A stretch of 5,793 nucleotides of DNA, from NCBI GenBank assembly GCA_038198445.1, contig JBBPZZ010000060.1, positions 1 through 5,793 on the forward strand. Reading direction: 5' to 3'. The notes under the pieces are model-generated. The model saw only the letters and a list, made by a program, of their open reading frames with translations, had not been told where the DNA came from and ran no database searches. This DNA is from JACDDK01 sp038198445. GTDB lineage: Bacteria; Actinomycetota; Rubrobacteria; Rubrobacterales; Rubrobacteraceae. Made by a program: the position numbers and the translations under genes. Shown piece after piece: positions 5,540 to 5,793 of the stretch (the first letter of the stretch is position 1; the number at the start of each line of letters is the position of its first letter).

Positions 5540-5793
5540 CAGTAGTAGATGGTCTGCCCAGCGAGTATGTAGTCAGGATTTGCAATACCGTTGGTGCTGG
5601 CGAGGTAGTCGACCGAGGTCCCCAACTGCGCGGCGATGCTGGTCAGGTTGTCGCCTGATTGAATGACGTACGCCCCTCCGCCCGCGGATGAGTCCTGCGC
5701 CGCCGAATAAGTCTGCGTACTCGTTGCTTGCCCGGCATCTTCGGTGTAGGTGGTCTCCGTGGAAGCGGTCTCCGTGGAAGCGGTCTCCGTGGA
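5539..5793 (-). CDS. LysM-domain protein, C-terminal part (start outside window)
   Basis: The last 84 residues are visible. A Thr/Ser/Glu-rich, Gly-containing linker (visible residues 1-40) begins with nearly three copies of STETA. It leads to one LysM module at 41-84: AYVIQSGDNLTSIAAQLGTS, then VDYLASTNGIANPDYILAGQTIYY up to the TGA at 5539-5541. LysM modules bind N-acetylglucosamine chains in peptidoglycan, so the protein is probably exported and anchored to, or acting on, the cell wall. The catalytic or membrane part, if any, is beyond the right edge. The low-complexity linker is typical of spacers between an exported domain and a wall-binding module. Confidence 0.9.
   Translation of the reverse strand, partial: STETASTETASTETTYTEDAGQATSTQTYSAAQDSSAGGGAYVIQSGDNLTSIAAQLGTSVDYLASTNGIANPDYILAGQTIYY
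5752..5793 (-). repeat. 15-bp tandem repeat coding for STETA
   Basis: The unit GGTCTCCGTGGAAGC (plus strand) occurs 2.8 times with identical sequence and is cut by the window edge. It is in frame within the LysM protein linker. Exact copies suggest recent slippage and possible length variation between strains. Confidence 0.85.

Noticed and set aside
5752..5793. Start of a CRISPR array
   Set aside because: The 15-bp units are directly adjacent without unique spacers and encode an in-frame STETA repeat.

Overview
The window looks like a piece of chromosome from a fairly G+C-rich actinobacterium. Rubrobacter or a close relative is my best guess, from protein resemblance, GTG/TTG starts with clear Shine-Dalgarno sites, and the type of IS630 element. 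This is recognition from memory, not a search. All intact genes are ordinary families. The interest lies in two damaged genes, one IS element and several unexplained palindromes.

Left part, + strand (1-1699): the tail of an upstream gene, probably an ECF transporter ATPase, abuts the gene for the ECF transmembrane scaffold EcfT. That gene carries an in-frame TGA at 310-312. A substrate-binding S component with an unusual C-terminal extension follows. Together they would form one energy-coupling-factor vitamin or metabolite importer, apparently disabled or recoded at EcfT.

Middle part, + strand (1700-4223): a thioredoxin reductase gene (trxB) preceded by an AT-rich leader, then a long hairpin and a TATAAT box. 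Next is the 5' half of a small stand-alone response regulator. Its reading frame is cut by a roughly 1.0-kb IS630-family element flanked by TA. The break falls immediately before the codon expected to encode the phospho-accepting aspartate. The transposase needs a -1 frameshift at a canonical A AAA AAC heptamer. DNA to the right of the IS keeps the regulator's frame for about 32 codons and weakly resembles a decayed continuation of the receiver domain.

Right part, - strand (4230-5793): a C-terminal LysM protein with a short STETA tandem repeat (its start lies outside the window), a short-chain dehydrogenase/reductase starting at TTG, and a 96-residue protein whose pattern suggests an Sm/Hfq-like beta-barrel. 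These run towards the + strand genes, so the two blocks converge at about 4125-4229. The spacers between them hold palindromes (4610-4634, 5466-5475, 5482-5539) that could be operators or RNA structures. No gene-free stretch exceeds about 150 bases. I see no tRNA, rRNA, CRISPR array or convincing riboswitch.
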